From Orbilia blumenaviensis (Eukaryota > Ascomycota > Orbiliomycetes > Orbiliales > Orbiliaceae): DNA of 64,000 nucleotides. The stretch covers positions 992,001 to 1,056,000 of the forward strand of contig JAVHNS010000016.1 of assembly GCA_036872755.1 (NCBI GenBank). The letters run 5' to 3'. Under the pieces are notes generated by a model. It saw only the letters and a program-made list of their open reading frames with translations. It had not been told where the DNA came from and did not search any database. Position numbers and translations under genes: made by a program. Position 1 is the stretch's first letter. Every line of letters starts with the position of its first letter. Below, one piece after another: positions 23,428 through 35,184 of this stretch.

Positions 23428-26400
23428 ATGGCTACTACCACAAGTCCGGATCTCGCTCCAATCCTTCAGGCCCTGGCTACTATGCAGGGCCATGCCGATC
23501 GAGCACAGAAGTACCAAGCCAACGAATATCTCGAGGCATTTCAGAAATCGGTGGGTCCTTTCGCACAACCTCTCCTCTACTCTACAACCCCGTCCCGTCC
23601 AGTCCAGACAAGTCCAGACGAGCCATCCTGATCAGTACCCGTTCGAATCAATTTGCCCTTGGCGTCTGCATTATTATTTCAGAAAAGGATATATGATGAA
23701 CAGATGAATCATAGTCGTTGAAGTTCCGCCACCAGCAGTTCGGGTAGTTAAATGTTTCCTGGCTCAATATCCTACTCCTCGTCCCTCTGCTTTTTCTCAA
23801 ACATCCCTCTCGTTTCTTGCCCCCGCAAGTAGATATATTTCAGCTCGCCGGTCTGAGAGAAAGAGCCAGTCATTACGCAAGTTATACCTGCACATCTGTC
23901 ATGGTTCATATGTGTCAAATCAAATTTCTGGACGGGCTACGGATATTCAACTCATCACTACCACTACTACTACTGCTACTACTGCTACTACAATGAAGAT
24001 CGGAGACTGATTCAACGATTCCGCTGGTTTTGGTGGTCGTTTTTTATTCAACAGCCAGAAGCATGGAGCCTCACTTTCTCTATGTTGAAATCGGCAGAAT
24101 TGCCTCTAGACGTCAAGTTATTTGCAGCCACTACTCTCAAGGGAAAGGTAAGAACTCCAGGACAACACCCCCTACAAGGACGCTAGGTTAATGGACCATT
24201 TCATATTTTCTAGATCATTTATGATGTTCCTCAGCTACCTCGACATGCTCTTGGAGAGCTAAGAGATTCTCTTCTTAGCCTACTTCAAGAATTTAGGTCA
24301 GAAAAAAAGAACAGGATCATCAGAACCCAGTTGAATGTATGCCTTGCGATTCTCGCGATCCAGATGACAGAATGGAAAAATGTCTTGGATTCGGTTATCG
24401 AAAAACTAGGAACAGACGCCGATGGAAGCGTTTGTTTACTAGAATTTCTTAAAGTTCTTCCAGAAGAAGTCACGGAAGGACGCAGGATCCGCATGACGGT
24501 ATGCCATTCCATTACGGCCCTACACCCTTACGTATTGAACATGACTAAATTATTCATGAAATCAGGACGAAGAGCTGGATGCCCGGGCGAAGGAACTTCT
24601 TGAGGACAATACAGAGCAAGTCATGAACCTGCTGATATCATATTCGCAATCTGTTCCCACGGCTTCCGAGGAACCACTCCTCACATCTTGTCTAACATCC
24701 TGGTTGCGAGAGATACCCGTTCTAACGATCGCAAGCTCCCCTCTCCTTGCAAGCACGATTAATTCTCTGTCTTCAGAGGGAGCCTTTGACTCCGCAGTGG
24801 ATTGCCTTTGCGCAATGTTTGCAGAAACCCGGGACGTTGACGAATGTCTGGATACTATAAATATCTTGATCCCGGAAGTTATGAAGCTACAGCCGAGGAT
24901 TGCCGATGCTGCAGAAAATGATATTGAGCAACTACGAGGATATACGAAACTATTTGCTGAGGCCGGAGAGGCTTGGGTCATCTTGATTGCGAGGATGCCT
25001 ACGGAGTTCCGACCTCTCGTTGAGGCAATCCTGGAATGCTCCGCGAGGGATAGGGAACAGGAGGTTATCGGCCTCACCTTCAACTTCTGGTTCGATCTCA
25101 AGAACTACCTCGTATTGGAAAATTATATTGAAGCTAGAGTTCAGTTAGCCGACCTTTTTGCCAGCCTCGTGGACGTTATGATCGGTCATCTCAAGTATCC
25201 CGTCCCAGATTCCGGCAATGAATCGGACCTTTTCGACGGCGATAGGGAGCAGGAAGAAAGATTCAGGGAATTCAGACATAAGATGGGCGATGTTTTGAAG
25301 GATTGCTGCGAAGTTCTTGGTGCTCGAGACTGCCTAGCGAAGGCGTATGCACTGGTCGAACAATACATGAGGTCCTATGTCGCCGGAACACCTTCAGCAC
25401 AGAACCCTGTTCCGAACTGGCAGGCCTTAGAAGCTCCTTTATTCAGCATGCGAGCAATGGGGCGTATGGTTCCGAGTGATGAATCCGAGGTTCTCCCTAG
25501 GATTATGAGCCTCTTAATTCAACTCCCAGAGCACCCAAAGGTGCGATTTGCCGCTACTCTGGTATTGGGTAGATACACAGAGTGGACTGCAAAGCACCCC
25601 GAATACCTGGAAGCTCAACTCACATACATCACCAATGGGTTTGCTCACAGCGACAAGGATGTCATGCGTGCCGCCGCTATGGCTCTGCGATACTTTTGTC
25701 AGGACTGCCATCAGCTGTTGGTCGGCCACATCGCTCAATTACATACATTCTACGAGCAAGTTAGTGCAAACCTGCCTACTCAGAGTCTAGAGGAGGTCAC
25801 GGACGGAGTTGCCCACGTTGTTGCCGCACAACCGATTGAGAAAATATACGATGCGCTAAGGCTTTTCTGCGAACCGATTACTAAGAGGTTAATGGAGAAA
25901 GCAAATCAAGCAAGGGAAAAAGAATCTGTTCGGGAACTCTCGGGTACCTTCCCACCCTCTCCTGCTGCGATTTTTAATACTAGCTAACTTATCTCTAAAA
26001 GAAATCGTCTCCCTGCTTACTACCTTTGCCGCAATCGTTCGACCAAATGTCGAGCCTGACAAAGAGAACCCCATGGTTCGTTTCTGGACGGACGTTTTCC
26101 CGGTAGTCACGACCATACTGGAAACTTTCATCGCCTACCCCGCAATCTGTGAGCGGGTGTCCAAGTTTTATCGTACGCTCTTGATTTCGTATAGGACTGC
26201 TATGCTTCCATTGCTGCCGGTTCTGGCTGAAAAACTAGCCACATGCTTCCCGAAATCAAAGCAAGGATGTTTCTTATGGGTGACTGGCTCCGTCATTCGA
26301 GAATTCAACGATGAGGAATTCGTGGATCAGAATACGAGAGAGGCTATCTACCAATTCCTCCAACAGCAATGTTGGTCCATGTTTAAGATTCTTTCAGAAG

Positions 26401-27153
26401 AGCAACCTAAGGATATCCCAGACTGTAAGTGATATATTAGATTACGAAAACCCAGCCTAGCGCCACAGCTAATTCGTTTCGCCGCTTAGTGGTCGAGGAC
26501 TTTTTCAGGCTTATGCAAGATGCCATAATGTTCCACCCTATGCGAATAATACCATCCCCGCTACTAGAGCCTAGTCTTAAGGCAGCCCTAGCTTGCCTAG
26601 TGCTTGAACAAAATGAGCCCCTCATCGCAGTGCTGCACTTCCTTCGCGACCTCCTCGTTTATGGCACTGCAACACCTCCGACATCGCGGTACGATTCCCC
26701 AGAGAACCCGCCAGAGATCAGATCCGCCGTGGTCAATATTACCAGGGCCCAGGGTGATATTCTCACCATCCGAATCTTGAGTGGCCTCATGTATTCATTC
26801 CCGCGAGATTGTGTTCCGGATAGCTCAGGCGTCCTGATGACCCTGATCGACTTACTCCCTGAAGATACAATCGGCTGGGTGGCCAAGACGGTCAACCAAC
26901 TCCCCCCCGGTTCAGTTACTGAGCAGGAAAGACAAAAGTTTTTAACGAGCTTCCAGCAGTAAGTATTTGATTCCTTTCTCAGATCGGAAAACGTACAAGA
27001 CACTAAACATAGGTGTATAGGTCCATTATCTCAAGAGATGCAAAGAAGGTGAGGTATCAACTACAAGACTTCACAAACTGGTACAGGAGAAAGAATGTTA
27101 CACCCCGGGCAGCGTCGACTTCCGGTATCAGTACTCCCAAGTTCAGCTTTTAA
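23428..27153 (+). CDS. MTR10: Importin-beta family receptor Mtr10 (transportin-SR-like)
   Basis: A nuclear transport receptor that imports SR-type RNA-binding proteins and affects tRNA and mRNA traffic. Seven exons: 23428-23550, 24055-24147, 24214-24498, 24566-25943, 26002-26424, 26490-26958 and 27021-27153, giving about 967 residues (yeast Mtr10 has 972). The N-terminus has the importin-beta signature (AQKYQANEYLEAFQKS, PEAWSLTFSMLKS, LFAATTLKGKI). Helical HEAT-type repeats run throughout. The end (VRYQLQDFTNWYRRKNVTPRAAS) is the conserved Mtr10 C-terminus. Intron 1 is 504 bases, far longer than any other intron seen in this window. The intron after RELS was placed at GTACCT because the adjacent GTTCGG choice does not keep the frame. 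Confidence 0.93.
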
Positions 27154-27834
27154 CCTGGCCGTGCTTTCTTCTGGGATATGTGTCTCCATACCCCTTAGCT
27201 AACTTTTACTTGTAACCACGCATGCATTGATAATATTATTGTTTCTTTTCTCTTTTCTCTTTTCCTGTCACTCATTCTGGCCCTTCGATCGAGCATAATC
27301 TGTAGGGAGGTATCTGATGTGTAGTGGGGTTCATGTGGTGGAGATATAGTTTTAAAAGTCACGAGCAAAACTACCTGCAGTGAACATTATGAACCACAGC
27401 TATGGGTGTATCAAGCACCGAGATGGGAAATACTCTGCGGACTGTGTGTAGACTTTCGTCTCAAGCGAGGCATACGAATTTTCCTTTTTAAGAGTTCAGA
27501 CGTTCAGCATAATTCCCGATACTTCGAGAGTTTCGTAACTGCTAGCTGTATGAAGCAAATCTAGGAAACATTATCGCCCTCATCCCCTACAATCTGATCA
27601 AGGTGAAATGAATGCTCTATTTAGAACAAGCAATTATCCTCTCTGGTGTTTCCGCGCATCCATAAATGCAACATCGTGTTGCATCTCGCCAACCCACATA
27701 TATATACATACACCCACATATAAGTGTAAGTACTTCTTATATAACAAATAGGACCAACCTGTATTTTTCCGCCAGGACACAACCCTGCTTTAGAAGACAG
27801 CGGCGAATAGTATACCCGAGATAGCTTTCTTGAT
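27154..27834. other. Spacer between MTR10 and RAD51-paralogue genes
   Basis: 681 bases with the MTR10 3' UTR (CT-rich stretch about 27240-27270) and the upstream DNA of the next gene, including TATATA-rich sequence near 27700-27725. No gene recognised. Confidence 0.5.
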
Positions 27835-29692
27835 ATGGATCCGCCCAGCTCCATGGACTATAGCCGGCGTTTGTACACCCACACCTGTCTTCAGTTATCA
27901 AATTGAAACTCATAGCAACTGGCTAACGCGTGTAGATAGATCGGTTGCCTACTCAATCTGCTGCTGCTGCCCTGGCCACACAGCTCGACCAGGGATATGG
28001 AAGCTTCACGACTGGTAGCGAAGCTCTTGATAACTCATGGGGTGGCACCGGTCTCGAAAGAGGCAAATTAGTGGAAATTTGCGGCCCTCCGGGCTCTGGG
28101 AAAACCGCGATCGCGTACGTTTTCCCGTGACTTTCATTTCATTCCTTCAAAGATAGTGGGATTTTGCAGTCTAATTTCTCGTCAGACTTCAACTGGTTGC
28201 AGACGCTGTCTCGAAGGGCGAACAGGTTTGCTGGATAGGTGGGATATTACCAGCAGCCCTTAATTTTTACTATTTTAATAGGTGGAAAGCTAAAGAAATG
28301 AGAGAGAGAGAAAACGTCTCCATAAAATTGGCGTGTAGATACTCTATCACAATGTCCAACTTCGCGACTCGAAAGCATCTTTGCGGAAAGGAAGCTGGAG
28401 TCCAGGGTGTCATCAATTCTTCGATATCAGATCACATCTTTAGCGCACTTCTTCGCCATAGTATCTCATCTAACCAATTCTTCAATGGAAATATCGTTGA
28501 TTGTCATCGATGACCTATCGTTACTGTTTACGAAAGAGTTTCCACCAGCATCGGATGCGCCACAGTTCCAGGCCGCCCCAAATAAAGGCTACGAAAAGCA
28601 GGTAGATAAACGTGGCAGGCTCGTGGCTGATATAGCGAATCGCCTTCAGCGTCTCTCCGCTTCTAGAATGGTAGCTGTAGGTCTTCCATGATAAGTACAT
28701 TACGGAGACGAGGACGTTGTGGAGTTATATTGACGACCGTATGATGCAATAGGCCGTCGTTCTAAATCAACTAGCGACAAAAGCTGTAAGGGGAGGCGGT
28801 CCTCTGGAGCTGGCCCCGTCCGTCCGTGAGCTAAAAACCCCGGCCAACTTTTTTTTTTTTTTTTTTTTTTTTTTATATGTCTAGCAGGAAATCGAGAATC
28901 CTAGATTGACAGCTAGTGAGCTAGATTCCGCGACCAATAACTGGACCCATGCATTCCACCATAGAATACTGCTCCTCAGAAAGCATATACCGAAAACGGA
29001 TCCGCCAGTGGACAAGAGACATTTGCGGTTTATTTTCGTCCTAAAATCGTCAGGGGTGGATATCCAAAACACAAATATGAGCCGGCCAGACCAGTTCTTT
29101 GTGATTAAAGTTACCAAAGTCAGTAACAATTGGGCCGGGACAGGCCGTGCGGAAAATTTGGGGTATCCCTGGAGCTAACTCAGAGCAGAGTGGCGTCGAA
29201 GATGAGAAACAACAGGTTTTCGAGACACTGACTGGTGCAATTTTAATGGCCGAATCATTTGCTGCGTCGGGAGAGAACTCGGAAGAACACTACGGCATCG
29301 GGTTCTCTGATAGCGACGAAGAGGCAGAAGTAGCTCATTTGCCGGTAGGGCACCTGAAACGGAAGCGCAGTACTGATACCACCAGCGACATCGAGTCTCG
29401 AGATAACCCAGCCGCCAATGTCACAAATGATACGCTAGGTGGAAACGTCGACGAAGATGATGATAACACCGGCCAATACTCATCGGATCCAGTTGATTTA
29501 GTACCCGTAGCTGAAGCTTTAGCTGGATCTGACACAGATTCGTTCCCGATATTGAGCCAGGCGCGAAGAAGTCATCTTCACGGGGAGACAGAACAATCTA
29601 AGTCAAACCCGTTGGAGACGGTAATTCCCCAGAAATTCGGTAGAACTGTGGTGCCTGACTCGGACGGTGAAAGCGATGATGACGTACTATAG
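27835..29692 (+). CDS. RAD51-family recombination protein (Rad55/Rad57/RAD51C-type paralogue)
   Basis: A RecA-fold ATPase of about 465 residues, probably a mediator of Rad51 filament assembly in homologous recombination. Likely exons: 27835-27868, 27940-28114, 28186-28238, 28339-28670, 28753-28821, about 28888-29118 and 29189-29692. HRLPTQSAAAAL precedes the Walker A loop GPPGSGKT. Walker B is LIVIDDLSLLF. KRGRLVADIANRLQRLSASRMAVVLNQLATK follows, the usual region after Walker B. The C-terminal 170 residues are acidic and Ser-rich, ending SDGESDDDVL, with no RecA features. The first exon junction uses a GTTTGT donor because the overlapping GTACAC one leads to a stop. The exon 5/6 junction across a 26-base T run is the least certain. 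Which paralogue this is cannot be settled from the sequence alone. Confidence 0.8.
28849..28874. repeat. 26-base T homopolymer inside an intron
   Basis: An uninterrupted run of 26 T lies in the fifth intron of the RAD51-paralogue gene, just upstream of the TCTAG/CAG acceptor, where it forms an extreme polypyrimidine tract. Length may be variable or affected by sequencing. Confidence 0.85.
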
Positions 29693-32600
29693 GAGAATTC
29701 TACCGGGTTCCAGGCGAAAAAAAGCCTGTGCACTTTTTCACAAGATACTCTCATACCCCCCCCATCGATCATTCACACAAGCACATAACTGTCTCTTAGC
29801 CGGCTGCTAGAGTAAAATCATGGTTCCGAGAAATGTTCGTTGGATATGTACTAGTACAGCCCGAATTCCGAGATTCCCCTTCTTAAGCTTTCGGTTCGAA
29901 GGATGGGAACTCTTTTCAATCAAACTTGCTGTCTTTGACTTTCCCCTTCTAGTTTCTCCATGCTCTAATTTCTCTTTGTCGGTCGGGTAGTCGTCTCGGG
30001 GCCACCCACCGGCAAAGCGTTTCACGCCCTTTGGGCTGGCGCTCCAAGCTCAAAAGCATACACATGTGCCGAAGTAGCTCCATAGCCCCGAGACAGCCAA
30101 AGCCGATTCGACGGAGAAACAGACCAAGCTGGCGGCAATAGAAAAAAAAACGGGGGGGGGGGCCACCCCAAAAAGTTACCGAACTCCCCAACTTTTTTTT
30201 TTTTTTTTTTTCGAGGCTTGGGCTTATCTTTTGGGCTCGCACGAAATAAACCTCAGAGAGCCAGCTCGAGGGAGACGCATGTCACCATTTCCCTGCCTAT
30301 TGCGAGAGCATCACACCATTGTCAATTTATTTCGTATGTAGATAAGATTGATTTTAGCCTGAACGAATTTTAGTCTCACAAGAGCTGAAGGACCACCCCC
30401 GGCTGAGATGAGGTGTAGAGCTCCCTTTAAAGCAGATGTTACATGTCTTTATTAGACGTAAGCAGAAAGAAAATCTCATGTATCCCACGGATACACCTTC
30501 TCGAACCGTCAGCAGATTACGAGATATGCTGCTTTGGACTGCAGGAAGCCCTTTCTGTTGGAACTGATAAGCTAAAGCTACGTATTTGCACAGGCAGCGC
30601 AAACAGATGAATAAGATTTTCTTCCCTTCGTTCGGGGTTTAATCTTGCCTGGTATGTAAATGTAGGGGGGGTTGTTTAAGGTACTTGCTGACTTGTAATG
30701 GACATTACATTACAGACGGCGGACCATTGATCCTGATAATGCTTCTCCCCTTCCAGCTCTTTCCTTTTACCTTTACCAATTAATTCCCTTATCCCCTCTC
30801 CGCCTTGTTTGTCCTGTCCTGACTGATTCTGATTCTGATTCTGATTCTTCTTCCCCCCCTTTCTTTTTTTTTTTTTATTTTATTTTATAATCCCGACTCG
30901 CACGCCATGCAGTGCGGGGGCCCCAGATTCTCGCTTGGGAACCTTCTTTGCTGTGGAGGAGGATCTTCGATTTTAGCTCCAGGTGGTCCGACTCTGTTTG
31001 TAACTTCGATCCCAATCCCGAGTCGCCTGGTTGACGCCGGATACCTAAACACAGATATCTCATGATAGTGGCCCACTTTGTGATGTTCCTTTTTTTCTCT
31101 CTCTCTCTCTCTTTTCCCCCCTTTCCCCTCCTCTCCCTTTTTTTCTGTTTCTCTCTTTGATTTGCAGTTCTGACGTGGAGGATCCGCCAGACGGCGGCTG
31201 TCCCGTAAAAGTGAAGAGAGAGAGAGAGGGAGAGAGAGTGTCAGTGAGATAGCATGAAGGAAAAATGTTCAAAAAAAAAGAAAAGAAAAGAAAAGATATG
31301 TTGCAAAGATGGATATCTGTCGGGCCATGTTAAAAGGTAATATCGGGATGTACATTCTCATGTACGTACATGTATGTATAGTACATATGTACGTATGTAA
31401 GTACTTTTACGCATGCAGCCTGTCGACCGGTCTGTCTTTCTTTAAACTTCCTCTCTTTTTTTCCCTTATCTTTCGAGGAACCCAACCTGCTTTGGTTTAA
31501 TCATAAAAAAATTTAAAATAAGAAAAAGAGATATCAGCAACAGTAGTCAAAAAGAGAACGAGTTTACTAAACTCGCACAAATCAATATGCAAACCATTAC
31601 CATAAAAAAAGGTGGAAGGGGGGGATGGTGGGCTTGCCTTATTCCCTCCGGTTCCCTATATTTTCGGGGCACATAAATTTTTTTTTTTCCTTACTTCGAA
31701 AGCGGGGTGTTCTCACATCTACATATCTATGTATCTATGTATTTTTTTTTTCTTTCTTTTCTTTTTGGGACCCGACTTTTGTTAAACAAGCTTCTTCCAC
31801 CCATCACGATATTAGCATTTTTTATCGCGAAATCGTGGGGATACATGTCGAATTGGAAACCTAAACGACCCTTCCCTTCTATTTCCTCTTCTTCTTCTTT
31901 CCAAAAAGGAAAGAAAAAGAAACAAACCCTGGTTCACGCCATATGGCCCTCGACTGTCGTGAAAAAGTGAAAATAAGACGTAAACCTTTTTTTTTCTTTC
32001 TTTCGTACTTTCTTATCCTTTCCAAAGGTGCGGTTCCAGTGGCTTTTGAAACATGTGCTTTCTAGTTCTCTCTTTTTTTTTTTTTTTTCTGGTTGTCCTC
32101 CCCGTCTTTTTTTTTTTTGTTACGTACTGGATTAGCAACTACCAAAAAGTTGGCACGAGAGCTCTGGCGCTCTTCGTCTTATCGACCCAAAAGGAAGATC
32201 GAATTAGGTTGGGTCTGATAATCTGGGGTATCAATGTTGGGCTAAAATACCACCGCCACCACTACCACTAGTGCTATAGTACAAAAGTACTCAAGTACCT
32301 AACTACCTAGGTACTACCTGGGTGTATATACTTGCTGGGTATTACTAAAAATTGATTCTAATATACAATATTAATGCCTATGCATGGTTGGTATGTGTAC
32401 CAACTGAGAATTATTAAAGGAGCTAACATTAAGTAATTTGCATGTGGAAAAGACCGGTCCAGTTATGTCTTTTAGCGGCCCGGTGGTTGGGTATGAACCA
32501 CAAGATGTAACAGAAGGGTTAAGAAGAGTGGTATTATGATACGAATGTCCAATGCAAAGAAACAGCATCAAAGCGCCGGTACATGTATATTATCTTCTAT

Positions 32601-33140
32601 CATGGCGAAGCAAAATCCCAAATGAACGAGAACATTTGAAGCATAATAACGAATACTGAAAATAGATAAAACGACGGCTCCCTCCATCTATAAATTGTAT
32701 GAACCCAATGGCAATTCCCTGTACCCCAAAAAAATAACTGAATAAAGCCTGAAAAATGACTGGGGAAAACTATAAAACAAATAAATAAAAAATAAAATAA
32801 AATAAAAATAAAAAAAGTTGCGCCTCCGAAGCTAGAATATGGTGATTTCTCAGGTGTAGAAAGAAGAGGTGTGTGGATGATAGAGAGAAGGAAAAAAAAC
32901 AAGAACACCTGAGAGATATGTGTATGCAAATGCCTTCCCAAATAATACAGATAAAAAAATATATATATGTTAAGACAAAAGAAGGCTTAGAGGCTGCAAA
33001 AAAAAAAAAAAAAAAAGTGAGATATCGTCTAGAAAGCGAGATACCAGAAATAGTTGTTAAATAAAAGACACCAAAATAAATAAAAGATTATCGAGTCTAT
33101 CGTCAATTAAAATGAGAATTGAAGAGAAAAGGAAATATCA
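29693..33140. other. 3.4 kb gene-free 3' spacer, RAD51 paralogue/creA
   Basis: The two flanking genes converge here, so 3.4 kb is far more than their 3' UTRs need. The stretch contains G- and T-runs (about 30154-30213), a CTGATT hexamer array (about 30821-30849), T-rich and CT-rich blocks (about 30855-30890, 31085-31160, 31680-31690, 32070-32120), a GTAC/TACGTA-rich patch (about 31350-31405) and a TACCTAGGTA-type island (about 32286-32321). No protein with recognisable features and no tRNA-like sequence was found. Confidence 0.5.
30821..30849. repeat. CTGATT hexanucleotide array
   Basis: About four and a half tandem copies of the hexamer CTGATT are read directly, in gene-free DNA. Confidence 0.85.
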
Positions 33141-34376
33141 TCATAGGCGGTCGGAGAGATCGCCTCCAGCAACGGATCCAGCCGCAGATGAAGTACCGGA
33201 CGAGAAACCGCTGCCGTTGCCATTCAAAAGGTCGTGTACAGTGACCCTTGGAACGGACGGGATTGGGAGTTTCCTCTGAGCCCCTTCGCTTTTGCTCATA
33301 ATATCAGTTAGACGGAGTGCAGATGTTGTTGGTGTGATTGATGGCGTATTTGTTGCGGAATAAGGATCAGCGATATCCATGGGAGCTAGTGCTGGCATAG
33401 GTCTCAGAGAAAGGAGACGAATGCTAGGGAGTTGCAAACCGGATCCATATTCGAGTTCTCGTGGATACAGCCTTGGAGAGTGGGCAGGCGTCGCAAGAGG
33501 AGTGTGTTCTGGGGTGGGAGAACACGAATCGTGGGAAAAGGTCGGGGAAGATGGGGCGGTAGAAATTGGAGATGTAGGTCTGGATCGCTTAGCTGCTCGA
33601 TGTGCGAGATACGGGTTCTCGTCATCGTGAGAATGCGACCTTGACATCGAAGAGGTGGTGTCCATCTGCTGGGAAATTGGAGCGAGGGGGGCTAATCTCG
33701 AGTGGCTGTAGAGATGTGGTGCGAGGTATGAATTTGAACCAAATCTCTCCCTTTCCAATTCCCTCGAAGCAGCAGCAGCCAACAAGCTCATATCCAAAGG
33801 ACCCTGCTGAGATGGGCCACCGGAAACCCTACCAAATCCTGGGAGATTTGCGATGGGCGAGCTGTGGTGCGAAAAATGAGAGTGAGGTGGAGATACGTTT
33901 GGCGAGGCTACAATTGAGGAAGGGGCGGATTTCGAGCCATGCCTTGGAGGTGGAGGCATCATCGCGGATGGAGTCATGGCGTTTGGCGATGTCCTCGACT
34001 CAAGCTGCTGCTGAGCCAACGAAGGGTGGTGCTGGGCACCGTTCTTATTACTCCTCCTCGAGTTTGGATTATTGTGAATTCTGGAATGTCGAGTCAATTC
34101 GTCGGAACGACTGAAGCGTTTGGAGCAGCCGTGGAATGTGCAGGCGTGCGGCTTTTCTCCAGTGTGAGTCCTGATATGGCGGGTTTGATGCTCAAGGCGA
34201 TGGAAGCATCGGCTGCAGATTGGGCATTTGTAAGGTCGGGGCATTTCCTCAGAGTGAGGTTTCGATACATCGTGGTCTTCCATGATCTGGGCGAGGTTGG
34301 AGACTCGACTGCTTGGTTGAGCGGAGACCCCGGTTTCGATAATCGGTGTGAATAATGACGCTCCGGCAGTGGCCAT
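33141..34376 (-). CDS. creA: Carbon catabolite repressor CreA/Mig1, C2H2 zinc-finger protein
   Basis: A DNA-binding repressor that shuts off genes for less favoured carbon sources when glucose is present. A single exon of 411 residues, almost the length of Aspergillus CreA (415). Two C2H2 fingers lie at about residues 51-71 (C51, C54, H67, H71) and 79-101 (C79, C84, H97, H101), joined by HTGEKPH. The recognition helices RLEHQTRHIRTH and RSDELTRHSRIH are those of the Mig1/CreA class, which bind SYGGRG sites. Downstream are Ser/Pro-rich stretches and the CreA-specific block TPLATPAHSPRL with PSIRLLSLRPMPALAP. Near the C-terminus ALRLTDIMSKSEGAQRKLP corresponds to the conserved repression region. 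It stands alone between two very long non-coding flanks. Confidence 0.95.
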   Translation of the reverse strand: MATAGASLFTPIIETGVSAQPSSRVSNLAQIMEDHDVSKPHSEEMPRPYKCPICSRCFHRLEHQTRHIRTHTGEKPHACTFHGCSKRFSRSDELTRHSRIHNNPNSRRSNKNGAQHHPSLAQQQLESRTSPNAMTPSAMMPPPPRHGSKSAPSSIVASPNVSPPHSHFSHHSSPIANLPGFGRVSGGPSQQGPLDMSLLAAAASRELERERFGSNSYLAPHLYSHSRLAPLAPISQQMDTTSSMSRSHSHDDENPYLAHRAAKRSRPTSPISTAPSSPTFSHDSCSPTPEHTPLATPAHSPRLYPRELEYGSGLQLPSIRLLSLRPMPALAPMDIADPYSATNTPSITPTTSALRLTDIMSKSEGAQRKLPIPSVPRVTVHDLLNGNGSGFSSGTSSAAGSVAGGDLSDRL

Positions 34377-34582
34377 GGCGTCCTGGACTGGAAGGTGTGC
34401 TATACGTGGGATTCTCTTGTCGAGATTCCACGATATATTTTTCTATGATGTTTGAACTGAACTACTACTGATGTGGTTCGACTTCCTCGAGGATTCTATT
34501 CTTTGCGTCTGTTCCAGCTATGCCTTCGGTTTCCCAAGCTTGACTGGTGTGCGTGCTTGTGTTTTTGTTTGGTCGGCGTGCG

Positions 34583-34585
<3 letters not shown>

Positions 34586-34614
<29 letters not shown>
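34586..34614. repeat. TA dinucleotide microsatellite
   Basis: About 14 TA units upstream of creA, followed within 100 bases by TG and further TA runs (to about 34680) and another TA run at about 34761-34790. Confidence 0.9.
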
Positions 34615-34621
<7 letters not shown>

Positions 34622-35158
34622 GAGTCAAGTGTATCTCTCCCTCTCCATATATATATGTGTGTGTGTGTGTGTATATATATACTTTTAAGTATACGTAGTA
34701 GATTAGATACACATATACATATAAATATATATAAGTATATGTATATATAAATCTTTATATATGTAAGTATATATATATATATATATATATCTGTATCGTT
34801 GGTGAAAGTTATATATATTTTGTTTTCACGGGCGGGCAAGGATGGGGTCCGGAAAGGGAGAAAAAGAAAAGACAAGGAGGAAGGGGGAGCGAGAAGCTGG
34901 GGAAGGGCAGACTTTTATAGAAGTGACGGCCGGCAGCAGCAAAAAAAATAGTGACGATGGAGATATATGTAGGAGGGAGGAGAGAAGGGGAGTTTAAGAG
35001 GGAGGAGGGCAGGAGCAGGAAGCAGGAGCGACGAGAGTGTGGGAGAGCTTATGTTGGTTGGTTGGTTAGGTTGGATGGGATGGGACGGGGCACCACCTAA
35101 AAAAATGCCAGCCAGAGGGAGGAGGAAAAATATGGGGGTACCATGTCCATGTTGGACG

Positions 35159-35184
35159 AAGCAGAAGCAGAAGCAGAAGCAGAA
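35159..35184. repeat. GCAGAA hexanucleotide array
   Basis: Four tandem copies of GCAGAA upstream of creA, read directly from the sequence. Confidence 0.85.

Noticed and set aside
34471..34875. Several overlapping frames rich in Tyr/Ile or Val/Cys
   Set aside because: They are translations of TA and TG microsatellites.
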